A stretch of 64,000 bases of DNA from Annulohypoxylon bovei var. microspora (Eukaryota > Ascomycota > Sordariomycetes > Xylariales > Hypoxylaceae): positions 18,699-82,698 of the forward strand of contig MU405371.1 of assembly GCA_022836615.1 (NCBI GenBank), written 5' to 3'. Positions 11,149 through 24,406 of the stretch are shown here, piece by piece. The translations under genes were made by a program, and so were the position numbers. The notes below the pieces were generated by a model. The model did no database searches. It was given only the letters and a program-made list of their open reading frames with translations, and was not told where the DNA came from. Positions within the stretch are counted from its first letter, which is position 1. The number at the start of each line of letters is the position of its first letter.

Positions 11149-13262
11149 GCATGACTCGGCGAGGTTTAAAAGATAACACGATTGATTTATGGAAGGGCTC
11201 AGTTCTAGTTTTTATGTCAAATAATGGGACAAAATAGACAGCAATGCAGTCAGACATTCCTTTAAGGTCGACCAGTTGAGTTGGGTCTAGGGGTTGAATA
11301 AGCGCGCGGCTGGCCTCAAAAGGGGCTACGACTATTAACGTCACTAAAACCAACTATGCAGTATGCAGCACTTTGAAGTACTTTTAATTGCGTAATGAAC
11401 TTCCGAACTCATGACAATTTAGGATTATGAGACCAAGCGTTCTAGATTGGAGATATCTCTTCCCGACTCTTGGTCTTTCGCTACCATAACACGCCTGCCT
11501 ATCTCGTTAGTTATACTGAGGTTGTCAGGATGATTATAATAGTGGTTAGGACAAATGCTGCATAGATTTTAGTTTAGACCGTGTTGGTTTACTTGTTGTA
11601 CACCTGACTGTCGTCTATCTGCAAGTAACCGGCATGGGCATTGGCTGGTTGGTTCCCACATAATCGTCGTTTGGACATATCAAATATGATGAGTATTTCG
11701 CAGCGCAAGGCCCTCAACCTGCGGTCGACCAATATGGCCAGGAAGGATCAAAAGAAGTCGCACGAATATATATATGAGAGGGGCGTGGCATTCTTTTTAT
11801 ATCTGTTAAATGATCGCCTGCAGCAGTGAGGCGCCGTCTTGGCAGATCCTCAGCCAACACTCGATGAACAAGGATGCCGACAAGGTACGGCACAGGCATA
11901 CTTGTAACTTAACTGCCGAATGCTTAGAGCTTCGGAATCTTACAACATCATGATTAAAAAAAGGGAAAGACAGCTATTGGGAAGTATTGATGGAACAGTG
12001 GTGGTAGTAGTAAAATAACGAGCTAGAAATATTACTGGATGACGCCTAAGACAATATTCCGCTGTAGAAAATGTCCGCAACTTTAGGGGCTGTCGTGTAA
12101 CTTAACTTGACGTCGTTGGGCGGGAGGGGCCGCTAATAACTGGAGGTTTATAAAACGGGGCAGCGCTTAAAATGGGACCTTAGGATGCCCAGCATCAATG
12201 GTATGCACCTACCTGTGGGTAAGTACTTCGCACCTGGGTACATATTGTAGTACATATGTTTGTTTGGAGAGGATTGCTTTCGACTTCATGAAATCATTCG
12301 ATTATCGGCAGAGTATTTTCTTTTTTTATGCTGTTATTTAAACGCCGATGATACATACTAGCTTGCGAGCTCTTAGACGAGAGTGAAGGTGGGGTTGATA
12401 CCTAATGCTTAATAAATCGACGGTACTAGGTAGGTAGGTACTATCTACATAGTCTGATGATTAATCCGCGTATCCTGTCAGCCATAGGTACAATCTCTCA
12501 CCTTTCCATTCCTGCTTGGAATTAAACGGTTGAGCTAGACAGAGCATGTGATAAGAGTTAAATCTGTATCACACCGATAGTAAGAGAGAACTAACTCTTC
12601 AATGGCTAGACGCATACATCTGCAACTCTCTTATTAAGTGATGAATACGATTAGAAGGTGATCCTACATAGTAGTCCGTAAGGTCCCAGCCAGTGGGTAG
12701 AATTACACGTGTGGGCCGGCAGGATAGATGCTGATGATTTGCTGACGGTCCCTGCCTGCCATTGGCAGAGCGCTAAACAAGCCCTTGTAAGTGGCTGCGA
12801 TGGATGGTATCCCCTGTTCCGTGAACTCTGTAGAATGATCTAAACAGGTGGCTCGTGTGTTAAGTGGGCGGTACATACAGGGCTCCTACAGGAACAAAGC
12901 CGAAGTACCTAAATCGACCCCACCAGGCTTAGGTACGTATTGTACATAGGTACCATTAATGGTCAACTGTTAGATAACCCACCTGGATGTGATCCATCCC
13001 GCTCTCGCATATATCGTTGTCGTCGTGATGCCAACTCCTGCACAATACGCAGATTTCCCTGTCGTCGAGTAGTAGATCGATAATTGCTGAGTTGTTGCGG
13101 GAGCAGGTGGCGCCGTCTTGTCTAGACTACAGCGGAAGTTGTTCTAGCAGCGCCAACATCGTCATCTCGAGCTTCTCCACCACCAGATATTGGGAACTCG
13201 AGTTTTCCATACAACAGTTATTGGGTGTTATCGGGTAGCAAGATAAGGAAGACGTTGCGAAA
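11149..13262. other. 2.1-kb intergenic region, no gene seen
   Basis: Short unrelated frames only. TAGG runs occur at about 12425-12440 and 12930-12955. The last 200 bases are pyrimidine/purine mixed promoter-like sequence upstream of the amidase gene. Confidence 0.4.
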
Positions 13263-15862
13263 ATGAAGATCGCATGCTTGCAGTTCGCGCCTCAGGTACC
13301 TATCCATCCCAGCTATGTCAATATAGCAATCATTAATCATTAAACATTAAACTAATGAGCCTCAAGGTCGGCGACGTTGATAATAACCTAAACCGAGCCG
13401 ACGCCATCCTGAACAAGGCGAACCCTCAAGACTTGGACCTTCTCGTCCTACCCGAGTTAGCGGTAACAGGTAAATAGTTGCCGTAGTGCAAGTGTGTAGC
13501 GGGAACACAGACTGATTCGCTTAGGCTACAATTTTCGATCTCTGCGTGACATCTCTCCTTTCCTCGAGCCGACAGGGGCAGGAATCTCTTCGGTATGGGC
13601 GAGAACGACCGCTCTCAAATACAACTGCACCACAATCGTCGGCTATCCAGAGAAGATGGACGTTTCTAGACAATGGCCGACGTCTCCCGAATACTACAAT
13701 TCTGCCTTGATGGTAAACCAAGACGGAGATACGATCGGGAATTATCGAAAGACGCATCTGTACTATACCGATGAGACATGGGCTCTTGAGGGATCTGGCT
13801 TCTTCAGGGGCCGTCTTCCCGGCATAAAGGGCAACGTAGCAATGGGTATCTGTAAGTACTCTGTGATTTATCGCCGTCGTCTGTTCACCCCGCTAACTAG
13901 GCTCACCAGGTATGGACATCAAGTAAGCGGCGCGATTAAGCACAGAGTATATCTTACTAACCTTTAGTTAGCCCTTATAAGTTCGAAGCCCCGTGGCATA
14001 CGTTCGAGTTTGCATTCCACGTCTTAGAATCGAACGCGAATGTAGTTATCCTAAGCATGGCCTGGCTTACTACCGAGGACTTCGGAGTCTACTCGAGTAA
14101 AAGCTCGGAGCCAGATTTGGACACGTTAACCTACTGGCTGACAAGATTGGAACCGCTCATCCGCGCCGAAACCGAGGAAGAGATCATCGTGATCTTCGCG
14201 AACCGGACTGGGGTCGAGGATAATGCTGTGTATGCAGGTACGAGTGCGGTAATCGGGATCCAGGGCGGCGAGGTCAATGTTTATGGAGTTCTCTCACGCG
14301 GAGCAAAGGAACTTTTGGTCGTCGATACGGAGGCGGCCCCATATGCTAAATTGGTGTATCGGCCGGAGGGAGAAGATAAAACAGTCGGCGCAGCAGGTAG
14401 TGAGCTCGCAGTGCCACCAAGCGACGTATCAAGCCAAGGAGGGCCATCGGGCATGTCAAATGCCTCGTCGAGCGTCTCGGGGAGGCCAAGTGCACCCACC
14501 GACTCAAACACCGAAGTCTCAGAGCCACTCATAGAATCCGGTCGTCGAAGCGTCCCACGTACGGGACACGGCGAGTCTCCAGTCTCGCCTCGATATTTCT
14601 GGAAGCGGTCTCCCTTAGGAATTGATTATGACGAGTTAGCAGAAGATGTTACACCCCGAAGTGTTGATTTAGACCCCGATGCCGAATTTTCCGGACTGGT
14701 CAGCAATTTCAACGATCCTGTCGCTACCAGCGAGACCTCTATTAAACGGCCCACCTCGACAAAGTCCCGAAACGCAAGCCGCCATAGGTCTCGTAACTCA
14801 CAGTCTACTAACCAAGTAGAGCAGCCACCCCAATCAATACCGATAGGAGTGAGGAAGCAAAATGATCAGGACGTCAAAGGAACATCTAGGAGAGCGACGC
14901 CTGACGTTGGACGGGCGATGTTATCTCCAGATTTGGAAAAGCTTGGTGCAGACCTCATGGTATTTCAAGGAGACTTAGCCAGCGGCCCGAGACGCGACAG
15001 TCTCATATGTCACGTGGACGAAGAGGATTATGCGGCCGTACTGCTGGCCAAGCGGAAAGACTCGGCCGGAAAGAAGTTGAACAAACTTGATACGCATACC
15101 GGCCGCTCCAGCTCGCGACACGCCAAGGCGAACGATTCACCAAGATATAACAATGGAAGGTCTCACTCGAGAAGTAAAGCGTCAAATGAATCGCCGACAT
15201 CGCCTTTTGAGACAAGCCAGGGCACTCCTGCTCGCCCGGCAAGTCGTGGAAGACACCGGAGTGGTGGTACGACGACGCCGAAAAGCCTATCGAAGAAGAG
15301 TTCTCATGGCCGGATGACGTCTAGCGGAGTTCCCCCGCCAGTACCTAGCGACATACGGGGTTTGAATAATGAGCCCAACCGCCACACTAAACACCAGGGC
15401 GAAGGCCTATCGAACGCGACATCACCATCTCATCGGCATCGGCAGGATACCGTACCGTTGCCCGGCAAGTCGACGAGGTTTAAGAACCCAGAACCGGCGG
15501 CCGACCGTGAGCCGCACGAGGCATCACTACCGGTCAGGACGACAAAGCATCGTAAAGGGGATTCGCGCTCAGCGTTAAGCAAGGAGGCGGTTTCCCCTCA
15601 GAAGTCCACCGACTCGAGTCCGAGTAGTTACTCCCCTCGAGCTCCGGCAGAGCCTAGGGCACGTGCGCCCAAGTTTGTTCCCGAAAGGATCCCGCCAACA
15701 CCTAAGGCCATGATACTCCCTCCCGACTATGATGGCGGTAGTAACCATCAAAGCATGCCTGTACCACCAAGAAAACAGCAACAGCAACAAGTAGTTAGTG
15801 TGAAATGCGTCGAAGAGAGTACCGAAGTGCGAGGTGAGAGGCCAAGGAGTGCAGTGTGGTAA
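13263..15862 (+). CDS. NTA1: nitrilase-superfamily protein N-terminal amidase with long disordered tail
   Basis: Exons 13263-13295, 13367-13469, 13525-13851, 13910-13922 and 13972-15862 join without frame errors to 788 aa. The first ~330 residues are a carbon-nitrogen hydrolase domain with the Glu-Lys-Cys triad: E41 in VLPELAVTGYNF, K121 in YRKTHLY and C155 in GICMDINPYKFEAPW. FEAPWHTFEFA after the Cys is typical of fungal Nta1, which deamidates N-terminal Asn/Gln in the Arg/N-degron pathway. Residues ~345-788 are low-complexity Ser/Arg/Pro-rich sequence with many basic patches and a QQQQQ run, far beyond the ~450 residues of yeast Nta1. The catalytic Cys codon is split by an intron, and its last two bases sit in a 13-nt exon. 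Assignment to Nta1 rather than another nitrilase branch is inference. Confidence 0.82.
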
Positions 15863-18361
15863 ACCCAGACGGATGTATCAAGACTTCATGACATTATTAT
15901 CTGGCTTATTCTAGCGAGGAGTTTAGGAAAAGGCATTATGTATGTTACTTCTAGGTAGGATGATGCCTGCAGCTACATATCGAAGTGAAGCATTTGTCTC
16001 TGTATGAACGGTTGTTGATAGTGAACAGCATATGGTTTCGTGCCGTAGAAAGTGATCTGTCTTGCTTTGACAAATGCCATCGAAGGCATCATAGACATGC
16101 CGTCGTCGTAGTAGACTTTCCAATAAGATATTCAAAGAAGATTCAGCTCATCTCGATTGCAACATAATGAAGGCCGTTCGAAAATCCTGGATTGAAGAGG
16201 TGTGCGGCTGAGAGCCCATATAAATGTACGGGAAGGATCAATATCGTGGGCCGGCCCTTACCTCCCTGTAAAGTCGGCTTGCCGACATGATCTGGGCTTC
16301 GGCACGATATGTTTGGCTGAAATGATCTCGAACTGATGCACCTACCTGAGGATCGTTTCACTTGCTCTCGACCAACCACTCATCGAAGTCAGATACACGC
16401 CGAGCGAATAGAGTGTTACATGGGATTGCTTGTTGAACTGTCCCCTCGCCTATCTAAGTGCTAAGTATGAAACTCGAATCAGTGGTGATTGGCTATGTAA
16501 CACGAGAAGACGAGAACGTTTTTATGCATGTTGGTTCAAATCTGTAAATTGGGCGCCGGGCCAGTGGACGAAATCATCAAATCAACAGACTAGTTACATC
16601 GAGTAGGACTTTGGAAGCCGGAATGCCTGCTAGCGCCTAGGGTCGGGGAGAGATCGTCCTTGATGCAAGTAATTTGGTAGTCACCGAATAGGTTTATTTT
16701 CGGAGGTTGAAGGCATTGAATTTGAAGGCATCGAATATGGAAAGTGAAGGATACCCGAAAGATCGGCAAGCCGTGTCGGTCGTATCGAACTGTACCGCTG
16801 GTGGCTTAGCCGATCTTACGGCCTTCCCATGTGCCCACGAGCTGACGAGTTACAAGTAAATTATATTCGAACAATACCTATGCATCAAAAGTCCTTTGGA
16901 TTCGTGACGACTGATCGTTAATCGCCCGTACTGAATGTTTGCTCTTGTGCTGCACTCCTTTCTAGCGCTTGGGATGGTAAGACATCCTATGCAGCACCGT
17001 ACAGGCATTGAGCGAATGGAGGCAAATGGCAGCTCCAGTCTCTTCGTCATCAAGTCCCGACAGCCTGGATCGCTTAGCACACGGAAATCTCCTGGCGGTT
17101 CGCTCGTGCGAGTATTTGCTGATGTGATACGCGTGACGAGACACACATCAGACCCCCCGATCAGGAGCCGGATTCTCCCAACGTAGGTCAAATCAACCAC
17201 TAGGGGGGCCGAATTGGCTGTGGCAATAATACCATTGTAACCAAGCTGCCAAGGCAAGGCAAGGCAACAAAACATTCTCCGCTGCATGAGAGTCAAGACG
17301 GCTAATTTCTCGGTCGACGGCCATCTCGCATCTGCATACAGGGCACAGGGGAGGCTGGCCGCCCCCGAAGGCCCCCAAGGTGGGATCTGCGTAGTAAGAT
17401 CCTTTGGGGGTTCGCAGGAAGATGACTCTGCATACATATGTACAATACATATGTACAATACGTACATAGGTACCTACACGTTAACTATGCCGATTATGTA
17501 TTAACGTGTGCCGTGACGAAAATTAGTTGAAGGTCGCAAAGTCGGTAGTGTGCTGATTGAGAGGTCGATGGATCGATAAAACTTGGGGGATGTTTTTCGC
17601 TAGGCACATTCGATCGATTATTGGATAAAATTATTAGTGGGTCACTTTAAGCATCTCCAATGAGCTCCAATGAGCGGCCATATCCGAAGCTATCAGCCTG
17701 GATCCCCTCTTAAGAAAGTGGCACGGACAAGGTTCCCTGCAGCCGGAACCGAAAAGTAACACACGTGCTCTAAATTCCCATTGGCTGATTTGCCTTTCAC
17801 CTGCATCCTGCCCCCAATTCTTTGGAAGGCACACCCATGATGGATCCTAGCATAGTCCCGATTGTCCGACTCCACCAAATCACGATGGTTGCTCCGCTCG
17901 GCCCCCTCTTCTTCCTCTTCCCTCCTGGTGGACCGATCAGGTTTAGTGAGGTGATGTGCCCAGTGTGCCTTAGATTTTACGAGGCGGTCGAGCCAGATTG
18001 TCAGTTAATATCACCAAGCCATTCGCGCTTACGGTCTTGCTCATTCAAAGAGAAACCTCATTCAATTGGGAATGAGTTGATATCATAGCGTCCAAGAAGC
18101 GCTCAATCTCTCCCTTGCTTTGTGGTTGAGCGAAGCTTCAGTCTCTCGGGGACTTTATAAACCTCCGTTTGAGGCTCATTAGCAATTGATGCTTTGGCTC
18201 TCAAGGATTCTATCTTAGCTGCAGATAGCAGACATAGACGACATCCGTCTCGAGTCCTTGTGCGACTAGCGACTAGCGACACATATCCGACACATCTTAA
18301 TAGCGTCCAGTGCCCCTCGCTCACAGGCCAAATCGTCTAGGAATCAGGAAACAGAAGAGTA
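15863..18361. other. 2.5-kb intergenic region, no supported gene
   Basis: A 205-codon minus-strand frame at 16850-17467 has no domain, signal peptide or plausible codon pattern and overlaps other frames, so I do not call it. There is a short AAGGC triplicate near 17255 and a repeated ACATATGTACAATAC unit near 17435-17462. Confidence 0.4.
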
Positions 18362-19771
18362 ATGGTTATGATGTATCGTGCTCTCATTTTCGCCGCCCTC
18401 TGGCGTGTAACATCTCCTTTACTCGTAGCGAATGGGTCGCCGTGTGGGGCGCAATGCGGCAATGTCCTCTCCTCGACGACGGACGACATGATCGTCTGCG
18501 ACGAGTCGGCATACAGCACCACATCGAGTGGTCAGGTCTACGAGGCCTGCGTCGGTTGCGAGTCGACGAGCTCATACGTGACAGCGCAAGGGCAGCAAAA
18601 CACGTCGGATTTGCAGTACATGCTCTGTATGCACCCATTCATTCTCCTGCACGTATGCCCTGGACTTGCTAACCCGCGTCGTAGATAATATGCGATATGC
18701 CGTCAACGTATGCTTGTTCGAAGCTCAAACGAGCCCGTGTATTACCTCGTATGTATCTATGGGCTCTCATCACCATCACATCTCCATTGCTAACTCCAAT
18801 AGATTCGCTTGTGCCAATATAGAGGCGGCAATTCAATATCAAAACCTCTCGGCCAGTAGCTCGATATATGACTACTGCAACAAGTGGACCGATTACAATC
18901 TCGACAAATGTCATGAGTGCTTGACTTCCGAGTCTAATGGCAATTACCTCAGCAACTGTAAATCTCACTACAAACTCCATCGATGTGATATGAATTAACC
19001 ATAGTATCCTTAACAGTCATATCGATCCTGGATGGCGCCTGCAATTTAAGACTCGAGCCGCCAGCCACAATTCCCTTACAGGGCAGCATATTTTCTACCA
19101 ACGTTGTGAACGTGACGAGCCCTACGCCTACAGCATCGTTCACGCCACCAGGACTTAAGGGCCCGTTAGACTCCGGAGCTATCGCGGGCATTGCCGTCGG
19201 CGGTCTGGTCGTCATCCTCGCCATCGTCGGATGCGGCATCGTCCTCAACGGCAAGCGTCGCAGAAAGGCATACCTACGGCGCCGATCACAGATCACCAAG
19301 AACTGGCCCCCGTCCCAAGGCGGCGGCGAGATGTTCGAAACACCCGTCAGCCAAAAGCCGCTCCGCGGGTGGGAAGACTCGCCCGTTAGCGTAGCCACGC
19401 AGTCCACCTTCCCGCCGTACTTCTCCCCGTACACTTCGCAGTACAACAGCCCCGTCAGCGGCGTCGAGGGCCCCAGCAACATGGCCTGGCCCGTCGAGAA
19501 GGCGCATAGTATAGGCGTCGCGATAAGTCCCGACCGCGAAGTCCACTCGCCGTGGGATGATAAGAAGGGCAAGGACAAGGCAGCTGTGGATAACGACGGG
19601 TACGAGCTGCAGGAGGGCGTGAATAGTGCTGGCGGTTACGGGTTTCCAATCCCGCCTCCCCCGCCGTTAGCCTCGGCTCCTATGCTAGGGCATCCGGGCT
19701 ATGGGAGGCATGGCGCCCCGCCGAGGGCACCGCAGGCGGTCGATGAGAATGGGATGGGGAACGCGCTGTGA
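18362..19771 (+). CDS. Cys-rich ectodomain / single TM / tail membrane protein, paralog B
   Basis: Exons 18362-18626, 18685-18748, 18803-18957 and 19017-19771 give 412 aa, all phases closing. A signal peptide (MVMMYRALIFAALWRVTSPL) precedes an ectodomain that keeps the family cysteines (SPCGAQC, CVGC, VNVCLF, PCITSFACA, DYCN, CHEC, GAC). The TM helix is GAIAGIAVGGLVVILAIVGC, followed by KRRRKAYLRR and a ~230-residue tail rich in Pro, Gly and Ser. Introns 1 and 3 match those of paralogs A and C in codon and phase. Intron 2 (18749-18802, GTATGT, branch CTAAC) interrupts the PCxxxxAC segment, which is uninterrupted in A and C, so it is a gain here or a loss in both others. The tail is shorter than in A and lacks the polyproline run. 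Confidence 0.8.
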
Positions 19772-20561
19772 TCTACAGCGCTGTGTTGTTTCTGCTGCTT
19801 TGAATCGGTTGTTTGTGTATTAGCATGGCGTTGAGGTGTGGCCCGCTGTTTTAGCAGTAGGCGTGTTAGGATGGAGAAGTAATAGTGATACCACGGAAAC
19901 GGAGTTGACGAGAGCCTTGGATCTGCCGGGAGGCGATTTGGGAATACGATTGTTTTTATGATGAGATATACTTGCATATGCAATTGGAGATGTTGATTCT
20001 CGTCTCTTAACTCACCATGCTGATTCTGACCGAGGGGATTGTCGCATTCCACCCCTAATCAACTTTAACCCTCTACAAGGTCCTAAAGAGACTAACCGCC
20101 GCCTACCCAGTTTACATCCAATATGGCGGATGTCATGTCGGGGATCATGCATCAAATTGATAGAGGTAGTTATGAAATCATACATCCATCATATTCACCT
20201 TAAATTCGGAGGTTGGGGCCAAAAATTTCGCACATCTGCAGGGCCGAAACCGTGTAAGTTGAAGTACACCCGCACTGTGTGGCGTCCTTCTTGAGTGCCT
20301 AAGTTATAGCGACTATTTACTGATATACAGTGGAGAGATCGCTATCAGGTTTAGGTCTTATCCTGAGGCTAATACAGTATTTACCTATTTCTTACCTACC
20401 TATCTGATCATGCACTGGGCAAGGAACGTAGGTAGATATGTACATTATGTAGCGATGTAAAATATGGAATATTGAGGAGTAACGAATGAATTGATAGATA
20501 GGTACCTAAGAAACTAGCGTTAATCGTAACTATTTCATACTTTAGGCCGGTTGCGTTTCCC
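19772..20561. other. convergent intergenic region
   Basis: The 3' flanks of paralog B (+) and the AAA ATPase (-) meet here. No gene; minor TAGGTA runs near 20390-20440 and 20500. Confidence 0.4.
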
Positions 20562-23500
20562 CTATCCCTGCGTATGCTGCCCATATTGACTATGAGGCGG
20601 GAATGGTTCTTGGCCTGGGGGAGGACCTTGTTGATGCTGAGCGTCCTGAGTTCCTGCGTAATAGCTGCCCATAGTGCTAGGATTCAAACCTTGTTGTCGC
20701 AGTGGCTCCAACGGAGGTTGGTATGGTCCTCCCCTTTGAGGTTGCCCTGAATATGGTTGGTATGGTAAAGGGGACGGAGCTCCGAGCGAGGCCCCATATC
20801 GGTGACCCGGCCGATCCGGCGTGTAAGGGGTACTGTAACCCTGTTTATATGGTCCTGGCTCTGGGCGATTGTATTTGGCAGCGAACCGGGCTTTATGCTC
20901 GGCAAGTGGACTTAAATGGCCGCTGCGGAAAGAGGTGGCCAAGGGGTCTTCCGGCGCCACTCCCTTCCCTTCTCGCCTCCGAATACCCATTAGGTACGCA
21001 TACCTCTCCTGATCGGCATCACGCACGTCCTGTAGGTATTTGGTAAACTCGAGATAGGCGTCCGTGACAGTTTTCATATGACTGACACCCAACCGCACCG
21101 TGGCATCCGACTCCCCAGTGTCTCTCTCGTTTGTGCCGTGGGCTTCGAACTCAGCCAGAGCTAGCGCTGTGTGGCATGCGTTTCTAATTTGGCGGCCGTT
21201 CCAGCGAGCATTCTGCTGGCTGTGCCAATATTCCGCGATAAATCCCGTGATTTTGGTCGTATCGATATCAAGAGTCTTACCCCTGTGGGCAAATCGTGCC
21301 TTTATTAACCTCCAATTGAGCTCGAAAATCTCCAAAGTCGAGTTATAATCTAGCGCCGGGTAGTGTAAGCTGATGTGAATACGAGAGGAAAAAGCCTCGT
21401 CGAAGTCGCCAATCCGATTGGTGGTTAGAAATAGTATTCCGGCGTAGTACTCGAGCACGCGCAAAAAGACTGAGAAATTGCTAGTTAGTTGACGTCTTGG
21501 AAGGTATATCAGAATAACTAACCAGCCACGAGACCATTGCGCTTGAAATCTTGGGGTGTTCTACGAGCAAGGAAGACGTCGGCTTCATCGAGGAGGAGAA
21601 TTGAACCCCATTTATTAGCAAGAGCAAAATTCGTCTCCAGTGCGGTTTCTACTTCTCTAGCCGTTGTACCGAGATCACCTAAATGCAATCCAGATGATTA
21701 GTCTATTTATTCCTAAACATCAATAGGTATGTCAATATAAGCTCACCGCAGGTTATCTGGAAAAGGGGTCTGTTGAAAAGCTCGGCAATGCCCTCTATAT
21801 CATGATGGTTAGTCCATACGCTGAATTTTTCTATTAGCTACGTGAGTAAACTCGCATACCTGCTGTTGTTGTCTTGCCCACTCCTGGAGCTCCATGAAGA
21901 AGAATGATCAAGCCCTTGCCTTTAGCAGATGTCAGTTACGGGTAATCTCGAACGAACTCGAATGGCCGTACCTTTGCCTCTTATAATGTCAGACTGTTCA
22001 TCACGGATTGAGCCGGACTCCTTGTCTCGAAAATGCTGGGCGACAAGCGACCTTACGATTGTCTTGCGATCAAGCCCGTCCTCCGGGAAAACAAGGTTGT
22101 CGAAGGCATTTTCTTTCTTTTGTTCAGTCGGTGTCTTCTTTCGATACTCCTCTAGATCCATAAGTTTATGGAGATCAAGTTTCGCTGTGTCCTGTCAGTC
22201 GAACATCACAATCTATGCCCGAGAGGAGCCGATGGGCTATGGCTTAGAGTAGCTTACCCCAGCTCCTAGTACGGAGAACAAATCCGAAAACGCGAAACGA
22301 CATGATGGCTTTATCATCGTCGATGACTACCATTGCCCTACCCTGTTGTAGAGCCCGTGCAACGACTGCCAGTGAAGCTGGATGTTCCTCGTCGGTATCA
22401 GCAAGCAGGTTTGAGAGAAATTGCTCATTCTGCTTCTGATCTACGTAATTATCATCGTATACATAGTCTCCTTGGCAGCACTCGGCAGTGCATCCTTCCG
22501 CGTTGTCGTTGTCGTCGTTATCGTCGTCGCTATCTTCGTCTTTAGCACTCGGGTTTTTATCTTTCGACCTCTTTCCCAATTCTGCTCGTAGCTTGACTTC
22601 CGGTTTCCAACCTTCATTTTTCATATCCTCTCGATTGGCAAGTGCCTCTGCAAAGTCAACAACAACCTGACTATCAACCTCGTCCCTGGATTCCAAAGTT
22701 AGGCCATTATAGTGCATATGTCCGACTTGCAGTACTCTAAGGAACTTGTTCCCTCTCTCGATAAGCGTCTGGCGAATCGAAGAGTTATTTTTGTCAAGGC
22801 TGAGAGGGTAGATGGGCAGTGATGTAATCTCTCTGAGCCCTTCGTACTGCGCAATATCGAATCTCTTAGAAACTGGGCCTAATAGTGACCCGTCAAAGTC
22901 GATATAGACGCAGTGGATGAACACTGTTCCGACTTTCCCTTTATTGCGGAGGAACGGATAGAAGTATCTTGGCCTGACTTTGTGCCTCGGGCTCGTCACA
23001 TTGAGTACCTTGTAACACTGCATGTATTTGTCACCGGGCTCGATAACCTCAACCCCGGGTTTAAATAGGTGCCACAGATCAACAAATGAAACTCTTTGGC
23101 AGCATTCCCTTAGATACTTCTGCTTCTCAACTATTGTTGTATCCATAAGCTGAAGTAGGCAACGGAGGTGAGTGAATGCAGCCAATGACATAGTCTCATC
23201 ATCTTCTTTACTCTGAACCCCGTTCGTGCTTGAAGGATGGCTGGCTATTGGATTGTGTTCTGTAGGTCCGTAATCATTGGGTTCCATAGTGCCTGTGACT
23301 TGAACATCTGTCTTGATGTCTTTTTCGATCGTCTCTGTCTCGTGGGCGACACTCCCTGACGTATCAGATGATATAGTTCTCCGGGTTGTGATATCTGTAG
23401 TATCTATTCTCGGTGAAAATTTGGAATCAAGCCTGTTGTACCAGTCCCGCAGTTGATTCTGGTAGAATGAGAGTGCTTTGAATGGCCGTACCATGACAAT

Positions 23501-24406
23501 GGAAGTGTCATTTTCGCTGAATTTAGGATCAAGTATCTTGTTGAGAATGGCAAGGAGTATGGTAGAATGTACTCTGATTCTTTCTGGGAGGGGGGATCGA
23601 CCAGGAACTGTGGTATCTTCTGGTTTGGACCCAGATCCTACAAGGGGCTTTCTGCGAACACCATATAGTATAGGGCCCAAAAAGCTATCCGGTAATACTG
23701 GTTCCCCGGTGAGAACATCAATTATAGACGTCGCTGCTTCCGGTGCTATACCACAAGCCTTAAATGTGTTCCAATCTGCGTAATTGAGTATAGGCTCCAT
23801 AACAATTTTGCTGACAGGAACCTTGTCATCTATATTTCGACTATCGCCTTCCTCCTTTTTTAATAGATCCAGGTGATACTGCTCGATCGTACGACGTGCC
23901 CGGTGAAGTGCTATACTGTCGCTAGTATATTTGTTGTTCAATCTTGCCTTCTCAAGCCTGAAATAGTTTTGAAGTCCCGCGAAGCTCCCATTAATACCCA
24001 GAGAAACCTCATACATTTGCTGACTTGTTCTCTGGAGCCTTTCGTACTCTTCAGTCAAGGCAGGGTCAGGGTCGAGGTCACGTCTTGACTGTCCGAGTAA
24101 CAGTGAATCGAACAGCTCCTTCTCTTGGAACATACTCGTCATGTAATTGGCTTGAACCAGAGCGTCGGATTGCATTCGATTCTGTTGGTCAATTTCGGCA
24201 AGTTTCTCTTTCACTCGCCGGAGCTCTTCTAGTACTGTCGACATCTCTCCAAACGTAGGGCTTTGAGTCGTGCCGCTTTGGACTGCACGATTATCGACAT
24301 ACTCGCTACTATTTTTGGCATTTGGAGTTGAAGGAGTTCCAATGCCGTTGCCCCTCTTCTCATCTTCGTCATCATCACTGTCACTGTGTGAGAGTTGACT
24401 ATTCAT
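20562..24406 (-). CDS. fungal AAA+ ATPase with DUF7025-type N-terminal region
   Basis: Six exons (24406-22258, 22184-21972, 21919-21860, 21794-21747, 21678-21523, 21469-20562), all linked in phase 1, give 1177 aa. The N-terminus is acidic, then coiled-coil-like (ELRRVKEKLAEIDQQNRMQ). The middle has the DUF7025 hallmarks FVDLWHLFKPG, VYIDFDG and LPIYPL. The AAA module has Walker A HGAPGVGKTTT (about residue 796), Walker B LLLDEADVFL (about 850) and sensor-1 LFLTTNR; SSRIHISLHY supplies a candidate arginine finger. A Pro/Gln/Gly-rich tail of ~110 residues ends the protein. Exon 3 carries exactly the Walker A segment. Members of this family are numerous in Pezizomycotina and mostly uncharacterised; substrate and location are unknown. 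Confidence 0.88.

Noticed and set aside
16850..17467. 205-codon minus-strand frame
   Set aside because: No domain, signal or splice context, and equally long frames overlap it on both strands.
18949..19578. 209-codon minus-strand frame
   Set aside because: Antisense to the last exon of paralog B, whose splice phases and homology are firm.
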